Source of the DNA: Sipunculus nudus | Lineage: Eukaryota > Annelida > Sipuncula > Golfingiida > Sipunculidae | Length of the DNA stretch: 64,000 bases | Direction of reading: 5' to 3' | Assembly: GCA_026874595.1 (NCBI GenBank) | Contig: CM049307.1 | Location: 18,639,079-18,703,078 of the forward strand | Part shown: in pieces, positions 34,513 to 48,283 of the stretch | Numbering within the stretch: the first letter of the stretch is position 1 | Layout of the letters: every line of letters begins with the position of its first letter | Notes under the pieces: model-generated | Database searches by the model: none | The model's input: only the letters and a program-made list of their open reading frames with translations | What the model was told of the DNA's origin: nothing | Made by a program: the position numbers and the translations under genes

Positions 34513-35295
34513 TTAATTCATAAGTTTTATATAATCATTTCCTTTTAAGAATGAAGTGTTTGATTTCCACAAGCCAGGACCCTTTTGTTTTACTGAAGTT
34601 TGTAAGCCTAAAATCATTGCACTGTGATTAGATTTGTACTTTGGCAGGATGTCAGTGTTCACACAGTTATTAATTAGACCTTGTGATACCACAAAGAAGT
34701 CAAGGCGGCAGTGTACTGGCTGTGGCTGCTTTCTAGACCATGTAAATTTTTTTAATTCTGGGGTTTTAAACCTCCAAATGTCCACTAAATCAGCTTCTTC
34801 CATATATTGTAGTATCACTTTTGACTTAGTTTATTTGTTACCTTTCTTCCTCCCCTCTTGTCCTTTGCTAAGTTAAGTACCATGTTCCAGTCTAAAACAA
34901 AAATTCTATATCATTAGGCAAGTTTCCAACTTTTTTGAATATTTCATCGAAAAATACTGGTGTGTCGTTATTTGGAGCATAAACATAAGCCAGAGTCATA
35001 CGCATACCTGCAATAGTACAGTCTAATATAATGAACCGATCATTTACATCAATATCTTTTGTGTGGATTTTGTGTTGAACATGATTCTTTACTAATATTG
35101 CAACACCTCTGGAGTTACTATTGCCATGGCTACAGATCATCGTGTGCCCCCATTCTGCAAGCGACTTTTTTCTGTTCTTTCTATATTATATGTTTCTTGT
35201 ATCATTATAATAGCATGTTTCTTGTTCTACAACCAATAAAATGTTTCCCTCCTCTTTTTGTAATCAGCCCTGGCATTAATCGATAATAAGTATAT
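34513..35295 (-). pseudogene. LINE copy 2, APE-type endonuclease
   Basis: Nicks target DNA to prime reverse transcription. Minus-strand motifs: an IIMIQETYN phrase (the catalytic Glu region) near 35210, SRGVAILVKN, YAPNN (35140-34892), then DLVDIWR, FTWSR and RLDFFVVS (34818-34513). The final catalytic motif reads Ser-Asn-His-Ser; the family usually has Ser-Asp-His. Frame breaks lie near 35250, 35140 and 34890-34820. Confidence 0.85.
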
Positions 35296-35507
35296 TACAC
35301 TATCATCCATATTTGGTTTCTTCTATAATTTCTATTGTGAATATTTCCATCTTTGTAGCACATCGAAATAAATTTAAGGTAAGCAAAACCGCCATAATAT
35401 TGTAGGTTATCACTGTCCTTCTGAAATCTATATCGTAACATGTGTTTTAGTTTTTTTGGAAAAGAGATATATCCAGCCAGCGTAACTGATATAAGTTTTC
35501 CTGTCAT
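35295..35507 (-). other. Open stretch upstream of the copy 2 endonuclease
   Basis: A 70-codon minus-strand open stretch ends just before the endonuclease reading begins. It could be the end of a first ORF or leader of the LINE. No motif recognised. Confidence 0.35.
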
Positions 35508-35554
35508 GTTGTATCAATAAAATAGATCTAAGTTATATTGATTCAGCTGTCAAT

Positions 35555-35800
35555 GATAAATTATATACATGGAGACTGATGGACATAATTAGATATTTAC
35601 TTTGTTCTATTGATAGAGAATCAATTATTCATTTGTTTTGTGTATATTTTATGGTTAAATGTCTTTATTTTCATATTATAAATTGGGCTAAACAGGCTGA
35701 TATTTACATGCCACCATTAACAACAGATATTATGAGTCTAAGTCACCAATAAGGTGTGCCTTTCAAAATACTTGTTGATTTAACATCAATATATATTTCT
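35555..35800 (+). pseudogene. Possible degraded LINE C-terminal fragment
   Basis: A plus-strand reading with a DRESIIHLFC phrase and a following INWAKQADIY phrase resembles the zinc-motif region of LINE ORF2. Cysteines upstream are not preserved and a TAA follows near 35749. Weak call. Confidence 0.3.
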
Positions 35801-36411
35801 GTGTGTGAGTTTGTGTGAATGTAACATGTCTCGAGTGGTTAATCCTATGTCCGTATCCCCTCTATCCGAAGTCCTGGCTCCATCATTTAGAACTAATCCG
35901 ATCGGTAAGATTAAATCCTTATATTTAGTGTGACAGTGGTCATATATTTAAATAAGGTGCATCGTCACAAGAAAATGTACATGATATGTGGCATTGTGAT
36001 GAATTTATCATAAATAGCTTTGTGTTCAACTAGTAAAAGTTATGATAATTTACTTGGGTAATTTAACATATGACCTTTTAAATTATAAGAAATTAATAGG
36101 TCGTCAATCGTTAATAAAGTACCTCTATTTAATACGATTTCGTTCGCCAATTAAATCATCCATTCCTTTTCCCTTGTGAATTAACATTTGTTTCACCTCA
36201 ATTACTCAGAAGTAATTGTTTTAAAATCAGATATTGTAATTTTGACTTTTCACATAAGAAGACTGTAATAGGTATTACTAATTTGAAATGACTGTCAAGT
36301 TTTTGCAAACATTTTATTAAATAGCGTTATAATTAACGTTTTGTTATTTGAACAGATTGGAACCGACAATGGCTTAATTATTATTACTTTGATTTATCTT
36401 AGATATGTCTC

Positions 36412-36414
<3 letters not shown>
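35801..36414. other. Unrecognised DNA before an (AT)n tract
   Basis: No gene seen. Contains the candidate right-hand target duplication of LINE copy 2 at 36400-36410. Confidence 0.4.
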
Positions 36415-36493
<79 letters not shown>

Positions 36494-36536
36494 TATTTTT
36501 TATATATATTTATATATATGTATATAAATATATAAC
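36415..36536. repeat. (AT)n microsatellite, long and partly interrupted
   Basis: Pure AT to about 36484, then AT mixed with T runs and AC. Confidence 0.95.
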
Positions 36537-38042
36537 TGAATATAACTGTATATAATTATATATATATACACACACAATAAAACATCGTTCTCTTGTATAT
36601 ATAGGGCGTGTTATTAGTACCAAATACTCCCATAAGACGTCAGACTGGAAACAGATGATCAGGAAGATGGTTCGTTCTTTGAACACAGTTTAATTTCAAC
36701 CCGACAATTACCAATATTTTTTATGATCCCGTGTACACAGATTAAAATTACACAGATTCAAATAAACAGGAAGAGTGCCGGGAATTAATAACTGCTACAG
36801 AAAAGCTTCGCTACACTTCTATAGGCTGCACAGATCAAAGGGCCCTGGGATTAATAAATTCTTATTTACTCCTATTACCTTAAGTTTAAACGAAGGGGTT
36901 GCGGTGGTTTTATGAAATACGGTTTAGTGTTTCAACAGGTAACCTTAAGTGATTGATATCCTTCATTGCATGCATATAAAGGGCAGATTACTGGTTTATT
37001 AATGGGCAAGTCGTGCTGTTCGTGCGGGGAACTGTTAAACTGCATGTTGTGCCATCACAATGCGGAAACGGCCAATTTATATAAAGAACAATTTGATCGA
37101 TATTGAGTATGCATTAGAGGCTTTTTAACATTAATTTAGTCTATTATTACCATGGTATTAGCTATTACTTTATATCCGGAGAAGAAAGATATTAAATACC
37201 TGTTGGCATGCAAAGGAAAAATTAATGTTGATTTACAAGGTATGGCGGTGGGTATGTTTTTACCCGTGTTTTTATGAATCTGTTTGCGTGTGCTGCGTGT
37301 TTGTTTAGTTTATTACAAAATAAATTTAAAGGTTCGCGCTGGCTATCATTCAATTTCTGCGTTGGAAGGCTAAAACTGTCGACTGATGTGGAAATGGATA
37401 CCATACTGGTAATATTTTGTCGGTTTGTACATTTGTCTTCAAGCAAGGACCGGCCACATAGCTGACGCCTGGTGTTACTACCGAGTATGAAGTGTGGAAA
37501 CTGTGTTTTGAAGCAAGTAAAGAAAATTACCTTTGCTGACAAAACTCTGAAGTGAACACCCTGTGAGGGAACGTTAATTTCCACCTAGCAAAACACTTTA
37601 TTTTCATAGCAAATTGCCTATTTTTTATCTTAATACAGCAGTAAGCCAATATTACAAATCCAGCCCAGTTTTAAAATACCACTTTAAATTGCGACTAGGC
37701 AAATGAGGCAAAAAAAAAATTAAATTCAAATACCATGGTAAATGTATACATATACACATCAGAATTAGTCAATGACACTTATGAAAACAATTGTGGCAGA
37801 ATATGTTATTACAAAACCATTACATAATTTTCAACGGCAAACTTTATTTGGTGTTTAAGACATTTTTAAAACTGCATTTGCGTTTGAAAATGAAATATTT
37901 TTATTTTGAAATTTAATGCCAATACATTTGAGCGCATGCCTGGTCATGTATTAAAGCTCTGAAGCAAAGTCCTAAACTAGACTGTTATTATTTTATGTCA
38001 GGTTATTAGTGACATATGACGTGCCATATGTTTGAAAGAAAC
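36537..38042. other. Unrecognised intergenic DNA
   Basis: No supported gene. Open stretches on both strands at 37222-37584 overlap each other and show no motif. Confidence 0.5.
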
Positions 38043-38055
38043 TGAACGATTCTGG

Positions 38056-38418
38056 CTTCTGTGGTTCAGGGGTAGAGCTCAGGACTCAAAGTCGGGAGAT
38101 TGTGAGTTCGTTTCTCAGCAGAGGCGGTGAGATTTTTTAATTATCAGTGCCCCCCTAGGGTGAGCGCTGTGCAGGCTTAATCGGAGGGTCGTGCCCCACG
38201 GCCGTGTTTCACTCACAAACCGGTGCGCCTTTTGGGGGGGTTCCTCGGTGGTATAAACCTGGTTAACGCCAGGATAAAAAATGAGTGGAAGCGTGTGATA
38301 CTGCCCTGTCACGTAGTCCGAAACCCGAATGGAATTCTGCAGATGTATGCTCTTAGTTAAGCTAGCATTAACAGAATGGAGAAGATGAGCTCCAACAAAA
38401 GAAATCACTAAAAAAAAA
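38056..38418 (+). mobile_element. tRNA-derived SINE, copy 2, with target duplication
   Basis: Head with A box TGGTTCAGGGG (38062-38072) and a B-box-like GTTCGTTTC (38106-38114, one mismatch to consensus). A long unrelated body follows, and the element ends in an A9 tail. Flanked by 13-bp duplications that differ at one base: TGAACGATTCTGG at 38043-38055 and TGAACGATGCTGG at 38419-38431. Same family as 18608-18945. Confidence 0.88.
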
Positions 38419-38431
38419 TGAACGATGCTGG

Positions 38432-41400
38432 GTAAAAGTTGCCCAACCGACTACCTTTATTTCCCTGTGTGTGGTATTGAATACAAAATTTTAATATTGT
38501 TTTAGATGTGAATATTGTTTTAAGAGTATGAAGAAGCTAAAGAATTATGTAATTGTTTGTCCTTTTAAATGTCAGTCTTGATGATGAGTGTAAAGAATAC
38601 GCTATATGCGACAGACATCTAGTGACATATTCCTGTACTAAATATTGATATGTCAGTGTTTAGCAAGTATCCGTTATTTGCTATGAGAACTCTTGAGAGA
38701 CTGCCCTTACAAAAAAAATGAAAAAATGCACAAATGAGCCCTAACGCGCAATTTGTTCCTATTTTTTTCTGCAAGGAGCGGGTAATTGGCAAGTATTGTT
38801 GAGAAGAGGACCTGTCCATCTAATGGAACATGAATTTATTTAATTCTAGTCTGTGTACATCATTACCCATCAAAGGTTTTCTGAAAACCTAGGTAGTAAA
38901 AAGCAGTTTATTTGTTTCAGGTGTCCATATAATCTCTCATTAGCAAATGTCAGCCACATCAAGAGGAAACCGTAAAGACATCATTGTTGGCCGTGTGATT
39001 CATCGTTACGTGTGTGAGTGGGCATTCTAGAACACAGACGCTGAGACTGGGGTTTCCGCCTGTTCAATTTTACTCTAATTGGTTGGTTATTTAGGTCAGA
39101 AGAGGACGAGCTACTAGGGACGGACCAAGAGTACGGATACAAATACAATATTATTATAGTGACCGATGCGAATGAGGGAAATCATACCTGTAATGGTTAT
39201 TTGACGACAGCTTACAAGGTTGATACCGGGGTTACTTGGCTAAATTATGGAGTCCTCTCCTTTCCAGATACTGAGGTATGATAATGTTTGCCCTGAATAT
39301 AAATCTGTCTCTTAATAATTTTAAAGAAACTGTCACCGGTATTGACATCTTTCGGGGAAAGGTGACAGTATTTAGACAGGCTGGTCTTTAGGCATGGAAG
39401 AGTTGATGATTTTGAAAACGATCAGGGTGAACATCCCATTGATTAGGAAACAATACGATATTCCACTCATGCATCTTGTTAAAAGAAAAAACGATAAGTT
39501 TAAGGCAGCAAGCGTGGCCACAGATCACCAGTAACTAGAGAAGTATGAGGGGCAACCCTTCGCTTACATTCTACATAGCCTGAATTTTTTATCTAACTGT
39601 GGACGTATTGTCGTTTGTTAGGGCGTCGTCTTTGGCCTAACCGAGATCTGTTATGCTGCCGCATGCAAAGAAACAACATTCGCGTCTGACTGCTAAAACG
39701 CCACCGCTTTGAAGCGGTGCTTAAAGACCCTCAGTTTTCTAAAGGACCCAAACAGTACGGGGATTGATGAGAAACGTGATGAGGGACTCTGCAAAGGACA
39801 ATACATCGGATTCATTATTTACATGCCCCGTGTGGCCTCGTTCTATGTCAATGTTTTATGTATGAGCAATCTTTCTTTTCTACGAATGTGAAAAAAGCCA
39901 ATATTTGTCTATACAGCGAATTCAAAGACCACCGGTCTTGTGATGGACAGACGAGCTTTTGATGTATAGAAATCCTTTTGTAAGCATGTCCTTTAAACTT
40001 ACCCAAATTGTACTCTTTATGTCAAGATTAAATCTGATGTGTGTACTCTATACAGTTTTCTGTACGTGTTCGAGTTAAATTTATCTTCCCAGGTGCTGTC
40101 GAAAACAGAAGGTTCTTTCATGTAAACTGATGGAACGTTTCCCTTTCGGATTTAAAGATTAATCTTCTGAAGGTCACAATTCTGTTGAAATCTGCACTTA
40201 TCTGAACTTGTTTGCGTTACGACCAGATGTTCAAGTGCCGACTGCCTTTTCTTCAGCGTTGGTAGGTGGATACTTGGCTAGAACCCTTGGACATAGCAAC
40301 AGTTAAAAGTCTTTTAGAAAGTGTTTATGTTTTTTTATTTATCTTCATGCAAATTGTCGTCTAAATTTGCAATGATATCATTTAATTTCTTTTAAAATCA
40401 GGGCTTGTTCCTCGCCTAATCCCATGACCATCAAACGGTTTGATTTAATCTATATCTGTAGTATTGCCAATTAGCATATCATTATAACAACGAACGGGAT
40501 ATTATCTACTTCTGTAAAGGGTCATCATTTTAAAATTCATTATCACTGTAACCCACCAGAAACATTTCATTATCCGGAGAACAGCAAAGTATTGTCTATC
40601 GTTAAGTTTCGTATTAAAAACAATATTTTGTGTGTTCTGCGTGAGCCACTGTAAAAACAGGTTTTGATTTTCTCCGAAAATATAAAAATGATTTATGATT
40701 GTAATCAAGATTGGAACTTTACGTCTGTTTGTTATTCAGACACAGAAAGAAACCTAATGCAGAGCCCTTACTCTGGTTGTAAATGTATCAATTTCAATGT
40801 TTTCTGAATTTTTACAGCAACTGAATGGGAAAGTGAAAAAAATAAACATTGCCCTATTACCTCCATCACAGGGAGACGCTTTTATGGAAGACATTTACAG
40901 CTAACTTTGTCGTTCTGGTTTATCGCTGACTCCCAGATTGCTCCCGGACTGCTGTTTTAATAAATCTAATTAGTGTGTGCTGCAAATTTATACAACCAAA
41001 TTTATGAAAGCTTTTTAGTCTTTGGAACATACCCATATTTTCTATGACCACCATTGTTTCATATAATTAATTTACGAAAGACGGGCTGTGTCAGTCTTGA
41101 TTAGGTAGAGTAAGTCACCAACGTAAAACACAGAAAAATCTAGAGAATCTCCTTGAGCGTGGTCTATGTAATTAGCTATGGTTCTCTCGTAGACCTCCAT
41201 TAGAGGACAATCCAATCTTTCATCTCCCAGAAAAAGGACATCCTCACTGGGTTTGTCTGAGGTCAGTCACGCCTAATATATCATTTTCTGACAAGAACAT
41301 TGAACAGGTTTATAGGCTTTATCGGTCTATATTGCCACAGGTAAGGTTGTGACCACAATGTTAATTCTTCCCTGAACACACACCAGCTCATTAGCAACGA

Positions 41401-44400
41401 TTTGTTACACTGTGTGCCACATTTACCAGTAGAGAAATTTCTTCGGTTCATTACTTCTGGTACAGATCCCGCCCTTTCACCACTCATTCTAGCTCTCGTT
41501 TTGTTCGGCGCGTGAGGAGAATATACCATGGTTTATGATTAATTAAATTAAGAACAACCAGTGGAACTGATAAATAACGGGAACTGAAAGCTAGAATAAA
41601 AAGGAAAACCTTATTAACCTTTTTCAAGTAGCAACGTAACACAGATACCTGTAAATTAAACATGATTGCCTTTACTTTGGACCTTACAAGATAAATCTAC
41701 ACTACAGAAGTTAGGACCTGCATTGTAATAATCCATGATACGTAGTTAGTACTGGGAATGGTATAGAGTTCATTTGGGTGACTTTAAGAGTTTATTTAAA
41801 AAAATACCGTCTCCCTAGGGGGCCATTTTTTTCCCATGAGAAGTCTGAAATTCGTCCCACGATTAATGAAGTACTTTATTTGTACTTCATTCACTGTGGA
41901 AACAAGGAAAGGCAGAATTGTGTCATATATATACATTGCTAGACATGTATTTATGCAGGTTGACCACTTATTGTTTCTAAAAAGTGATACACGGATAACG
42001 GTCAACTCAAGGTGATCAGACAATTGAGTAGTTGGCTGTCACTTATTCAAATTAATGCCCGGGGGTACAGCCGTATATTCATGACATGCCAAGAATGGAG
42101 CACCGGGGCTTAGTGTCACCGGATACCATTATCGGCTTCCTACAGAAAGAAATACACTCAAGTACCAATGGACATTTCATTTAAATAATGGCTCTATTTC
42201 TTCAGGTATTGTCGCCTATTCCGTTCAAGTTTTGGCAGTCTCTCGCCCCTGAATCCTCACTAACATGAGATACTCTCTTCTCTAAACCCTTTGCAAGCAC
42301 TAATATGGGCAATACACCAGCCACGGTCTGATGTTGGTATTTGACGAATGATGTACTCTGTGAATGTAATGTCAGTGATGGCAAGTTCTGCAGCTGTTTG
42401 GAAATTGTCCATAACTGTAAATCCACCCCTTGTAATAGCTTTCCCCGGAAAATCTATACCTCAGTTTACCCGCTTTGCTAGTCCTGAGCGGACGAGATGA
42501 CATCGGCATTAAATCTTCATTCATTTGTCATCGGGGCATGAATAATATAAGGTTTACCGGCTAGCACGGTTCGTTACACAGCTGGCTAGCAAGTTTGGGC
42601 AGAGCAAAGGAAATTTAAATTGTGCAGTCTTTTTAAAGCAGGCTGGGTTCTTAAATCCGGAAAAAAGATAAAAATGTTGGGACATCAGTAGATAATTGAT
42701 GGAACAATTATTGTGGACAGATGCGTTGTATATTTCATTGACACAAACTTTGAAAGGTTATCTATTGTGTTAGCGAGTTCCGGTGATTGCGTTTGTTCCA
42801 CCAGTTACGTAGATTTTTTAAGAAAAACATTTGCAAGAGTACGTCACCATATAGATCATTCGTTTTACTGTAAACTTTGTTTAGGTATCAATATTACTTA
42901 CATGAACCATAGCATGACTAAAAATTGAAGCTGTCTCAAGTAGGTGGGGGAAAATAGAACTACCTGCTATTTTTCGTGTTTATTTAGAACACTGAATATT
43001 GACAACACAGATAAAACAACTATTGGCATAGTAACCCAAGCGTCTTTCCCTGAATCTTTATTTCAAGGAATATATGTAAAAATATTGAAAAAGGGTCCGA
43101 TGAAATACAATATTTCATTTATTATCTAATATTAATACAGTAAAATACTGTGACATACATACACTCTTCAATAATACCTCTTCAAATCCCGTTTGGCTAA
43201 GTTCTGAAGGATTTCATCGAGCGATAAATACATAAAGTTATTGTCAGAAATATATATATTTCGGGATGCGACCCGATCATCACGTGAATGTTGTTAGAAT
43301 GAAGCTGACATCGTGGTTTATATTCATTATTTATATTTATTATTTAAGAAGCACCTTTTGTAAACCTATTCATTGACTATAATGCGATTTGGTATTGTTA
43401 ATGTATCCAATGTTAGACAATATTCAATATGTAAAACGGGTACCTTCATGTATCCGTTTATTTTATATGTACATACATCATTAACATTACATATTTTATC
43501 TGGTATAGAAAAGGCGTTCAAGTAAAACCATGAAACAGAACCTGTCATGTTTTTTTTTATAATAACCAGTCTACGGTATTATGACGTAAAATAGCGGCCT
43601 CTACGTTACCATATTATATGAGTGCCTTTGCTGTCACTGATAACGTGTAAAACATTGAGTTTCTGTAAAAACTTTCCATTTCCAAGAACACTGGCTAATT
43701 GCTAAATATCTGATAAGCAAAAGTGTATTTGAATCCTGCTTGATGATATGTTGCGATTTATATCATAGGTTTATATGATCTTCGCTTGATTTACACATAT
43801 AAAAATGTGTGTACTATATTTTATGCTGTGTATTTTATGATTCATTCACAGTATGACTGTGGGGGAGAGGAAAACACATGTTTATAATGAAAATTTGATA
43901 TCTTGTACCACTGCCTGAAAAGTATATTTATAAAAAACATAAGCTCAAAAGTTTCTTTTTTTCCATTCGAGTGTATATATAGTAAGTTTGTCTATAGATA
44001 TACTTTGATCGTCTTATATCACAATTAAATAATTACATTTGTTTTATAATATTCTCACATTTAATTTTATACCGTCAAAGTTTAAGTAATGTGAATAAAG
44101 CTTCACATTGTTTCACAAGTTATCACTGATATTTGATTAAATTGATTGAAAACCCGAAAAAAATTTTTTTTATCTCTCTCTTAAAGACTTTATTGTTAAA
44201 TACTATGTGACAAGATAAACTTGTTGGTTCATTTAAACTTACAGCTTCCGCGCTTTACCATTGACAGCCGCAATATACGGTTAAAAATGTCAGTGTACGT
44301 CGAACAGAGGCTACTTGCAAAAGACTCCAGAATTAATCATGTGTACCAAATACATCCCAAGGGAAATTATACAGCAAAGATGTTTAACAAATTTTTCAGG

Positions 44401-45751
44401 CACTTCTGGTGTAATGGATATAAATGCCTTCACGATATATTTTCAGAATTCTCAGAACTTAAAATTTAGAGATGATATCAGAGAGCTTATATTTTCTGTA
44501 AAGTCATGGTTTTTATGCGCTGCCAATAAAACGATAAATTGAAAATTTCTAGTTAGATGAAAATGTATAGATCATTGTGCTATATTACTGAGTGTTTTCA
44601 GTTTATCGCATATCAAACGTACATTTCTTTCATAAGAATTGTCCTTGGCATGATCCAACACGAATGCTAGACGGTTATTTTGATGTAGAGCTGGACTATC
44701 TGTTTGCTTCTAGAAACGAAATAATTCTCCGGAGGTTGATCCCGTAACCGGACTGAATATCTTCAAGTGAGCAAGACAATGAAAAAAAATACCAACATGT
44801 GGTGCAGGTGTTTGTACATAGATCTTTGTGCAAAAGATATATTTCACAAGTTTCAACCTGTAATGTTTCATATATCCATTAGATCAATTAGATGTCAGAG
44901 TTGAGCCATTGCTGTCTGTCTGATTGTTCACAAACGTCTGTGCTAGATTTCAAAGGATTTGTACAGTAAATATTTGGAGGAGCTGATTTTTTCTAGTGTC
45001 CGTGAATATTTCTTCAAATCTCTTCTTGGCGTTAGCGTAGGTAAATGCACTTTATACACCAAGTTTTGAATTTAGTAGGAAACACAGTACAGCTGTATAG
45101 GTGTTAATTGTGTCTAATGCTGTCTCGTTGTGAAATGTGACCTAACTAACTAAGGGGAAAAAACAGGCGCTTGAATATTCCTCTAATTCCTGGCATGTTA
45201 CGTCATCGTACTAATATCTGCCGTTATTATCACCAGATTACAGTCCATGAGGTTATATACAGGACAAGAGGAAACATAAATTCTTTTATAAAGTGAACTG
45301 TACTTGTCATTCGGATTGCTCAGGGGACGGTTGCCTGCGTCAGATATCTCATTGTATGATATTTTCTAGAGATATATTGCTTCAAGCTTGGGTTGTTTTC
45401 TTGGGTGTAGTATTTCTTGTGTAAATGACTATACTGCTTGATGCAGCACGTTCGGGGAGTTTAAAATTGGAGATTGTAAACGTTAATCTTTGTCGCAGGG
45501 AAGCTATACATTTAAAAAGAAAAGTGTAAAACGTTTTATTCTGAATTTTTTTTTTGGTTCTAATAATAAGTCATCTCATGTGATATAAGTGGAAGGGTAG
45601 AGTCTGCTAATAATGCCTGATTTATCAACGGTAATATTTCATTATTTTTGCAATTTACAAATCATAGTCCTTTAGGTGATGGACCATTCCATACGCAGCC
45701 TTGTCCTCAAAGCTCTGTGAAACTCTGTTGCAAGTCATACTTGACTTTCTA
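38432..45751. other. Long unrecognised intergenic or intronic DNA
   Basis: About 7.3 kb with no repeat family, RNA gene or coding exon that I can support. All open stretches are under 85 codons and none has a motif. It may be intron or unique intergenic sequence. Confidence 0.5.
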
Positions 45752-48283
45752 AACAGAACCCAAATAAACCGAATGTCATATGTTATAATCGGCCTTCTAT
45801 GCAAACCTGACCCTAGAAAAACAGATTTTGACATGTTATAATCGGCCTTCAATGTAAAACGTGACCCAAGATAAACAGATTGTTACATGTTATAATCGGC
45901 CTTAAATGTAAACCTGACCCTAGATAAACATATTTTTACATGTTTTAATTGGCCTTCCATGCAAACCTAATCCTAGATAAACCGACACATATTATATCCG
46001 GCCTTACATGCAAACCTAGCCCTAGATAAACAGATTGTCACATACTATATCCGGCCTTCCATGCAAACCTGACACTAGATAAACAGATTTTCACATGTTG
46101 AAATTGCCTTCCATGCAAACCTGACCCTAGAAAAACAGTTTGTTACATGTTATAATCGGCCTTCAATGCAAACCTGACCTTAGATAAACAGATTTTAACA
46201 TGTTTTAATTGGCCTTCCGTGCGAACCTGACCCTAGTTAAACCGACTGTGACATGTTGTTATTGGCCTTCCATGCAAACCTGCCCCTAGATAAACCGACA
46301 CATATTATATCCGGCCTTACATGCAAATCTGGCCCAAGATAAACAGTTTGTCACATACTATATCCGGCCTTCCATGCAAACCTGACCCTAGATAAACAGA
46401 TTTTCACATGTTGAAATTGCCTTCCATGCAAACCTGACCCCAGAAAAATAGTTGTACATGTTATAATCGGCCTTCAATTGAACCTGACCTTAGATAAACA
46501 GATTGTTACATGTTATAATCGGCCTTCAATGTAAACCTGACCCTAGATAAACATATTTTTACATGTTTTAATTGGCCTTCCATGCAAACCTAATCCTAGA
46601 TAAACCGATTGTCACATGTTGTTATTGGCCTTCCATGCAAACCTGCCCCTAGATAAACCGACACATATTATATCCGGCCTTACATGCAAACCTGGCCCTA
46701 GATAAACTGATTGTCACATACTATATCCGGCCTTTCATGCAAACCTGACCCTAGATAAACAGATTTTCACATGTTGAAATTGCCTTCCATGCAAACCTGA
46801 CCCTAGAAAAACAGTTTGTTACATGTTATAATCGGCCTTCAATGCAAACCTGACCTTAGATAAACAGATTTTAACATGTTTTAATTGGCCTTCCGTGCGA
46901 ACCTGACCCTAGATAAACCGACTGTCACATATTGTTATTGGCCTTCCATGCAAACCTGCCCCTAGATAAACCGACACATATTATATCCGGCCTTACATGC
47001 AAATCTGGCCCTAGATAAACAGATTGTCACATACTATATCCGGCCTTCCATGCAAACCTGACCCTAGATAAACAGATTTTCACATGTTGAAATTGCCTTC
47101 CATGCAAACCTGACCCTAGAAAAATAGTTTGTTACATGTTATAATCGGCCTTTAATGCAAACCTGACCTTAGATAAACAGATTGTTACATGTTATAATCG
47201 GCCTTCAATGTAAACCTGACCCTAGATAAACATATTTTTACATGTTTTAATTGACCTTCCATGCAAACCTGACCCTAGATAAACCGTCTGTCACATGTTG
47301 TAATTGGCCTTCCATGCAAACCTGCCCCTAGATAAACCGAATGTCACATATTATATCCGGCCTTCCATGCAAACCTGACCTTAGATAAACAGATTGTCAC
47401 ATACTTTATCCGGCCTTTCATGCAAGCCTGACCCTAGATAAACCGAATGTCACATATTATATCCGGCCTTCCATGCAAACCTGGCCCTAGATAGACAGAT
47501 TTTCACATGTTGAAATTGCCTTCCATGTAAACCTGACCACTAGAGATACAGATTTTCACATATTATATCCAAACCTGACCCTAGAAAAACAGATTGTTAC
47601 ATGTTATAATCGGCCTTCAATGCAAACCAGACCTTAGATAAACAGTTTTTACATGTTTTAATTGGCCTTCCATGCAAACCTGACCCTAGAAAAACAGATT
47701 TTCACATACTATATCCGGCCCTCCATGCAAACCTGACCCTAGATAAACAGATTTTTACATGGTGTAATTGGTCTTCCATGCAAACCTGACCCTAGGTTAA
47801 CCGATTGTCACATGTTGTTATTCGCCTTCCATGCAAACCTGATCCTATAAACTGATTATCACACGTAATAATTCACCCTCCACGCAAACCTGACCCTAGA
47901 TAAACCGAATTTCACATATTATAATCGGCCTTCCATGCAAACCTCATCCTGTAAACAGTTATTCACACGTTATAATTCACCTTCCAGGCAAACCTGACCC
48001 TAGAAAAACCGATTTTTACATATAATATCTGGCCTTCCATTGAAACATGACCTTAGAAAAACCGATTGTATCATATTAAATCCGGCCTCCCATGCAAACC
48101 TGACCCTAGATAAACCGGTTGTTACATGTTATAATCGGCCTTCAATGCAAACCTGGCCCTAGATAAATAGATTGTCACATATGATATCCAACCATGCAAA
48201 CCTGACCCTAGATAAACCGCTTGTTACATGTTATAATCGGCCTTCCATACAAACCCAGCCTTAGATAAACAGATTTTCACATA
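45752..48283. repeat. Satellite array, about 53-bp monomer (left part)
   Basis: Roughly 47 head-to-tail monomers, each carrying GGCCTTCCATGCAAACC, TGACCCTAGATAAAC and a CACAT(A/G)TTAT-like phrase. Variant monomers recur in a fixed order: the 'CACATGTTGAAATTGCC' variant appears at 46092, 46405, 46768, 47081 and 47504, at spacings of 313, 363, 313 and 423 bp. That points to higher-order units of about six, seven and eight monomers. No coding capacity. Confidence 0.95.
48282..48283. other. TA target duplication (left) of the DNA transposon
   Basis: TA directly before the CTGTGG terminus, repeated at 49229-49230. Confidence 0.8.

Larger units (their letters stand above)
30483..35510 (-). mobile_element. 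Minus-strand L1/Tx1-like LINE with endonuclease and RT (copy 2), split by a nested LINE
   Basis: Read right to left: endonuclease (about 35295-34513), linker, RT (about 34140-33100), C-terminal region (33100-32946), the nested insertion, then the remaining C-terminal zinc region (31746-30835), a 3' untranslated part and a poly-A tail seen as a T run at 30482-30488. A candidate 11-bp target duplication (TAGATATGTCT) is at 30472-30482 and 36400-36410; if real, the element's 5' end lies near 36399 instead of 35510. Removing the nested copy leaves one TSD and an uninterrupted reading frame across the site. Confidence 0.85.
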
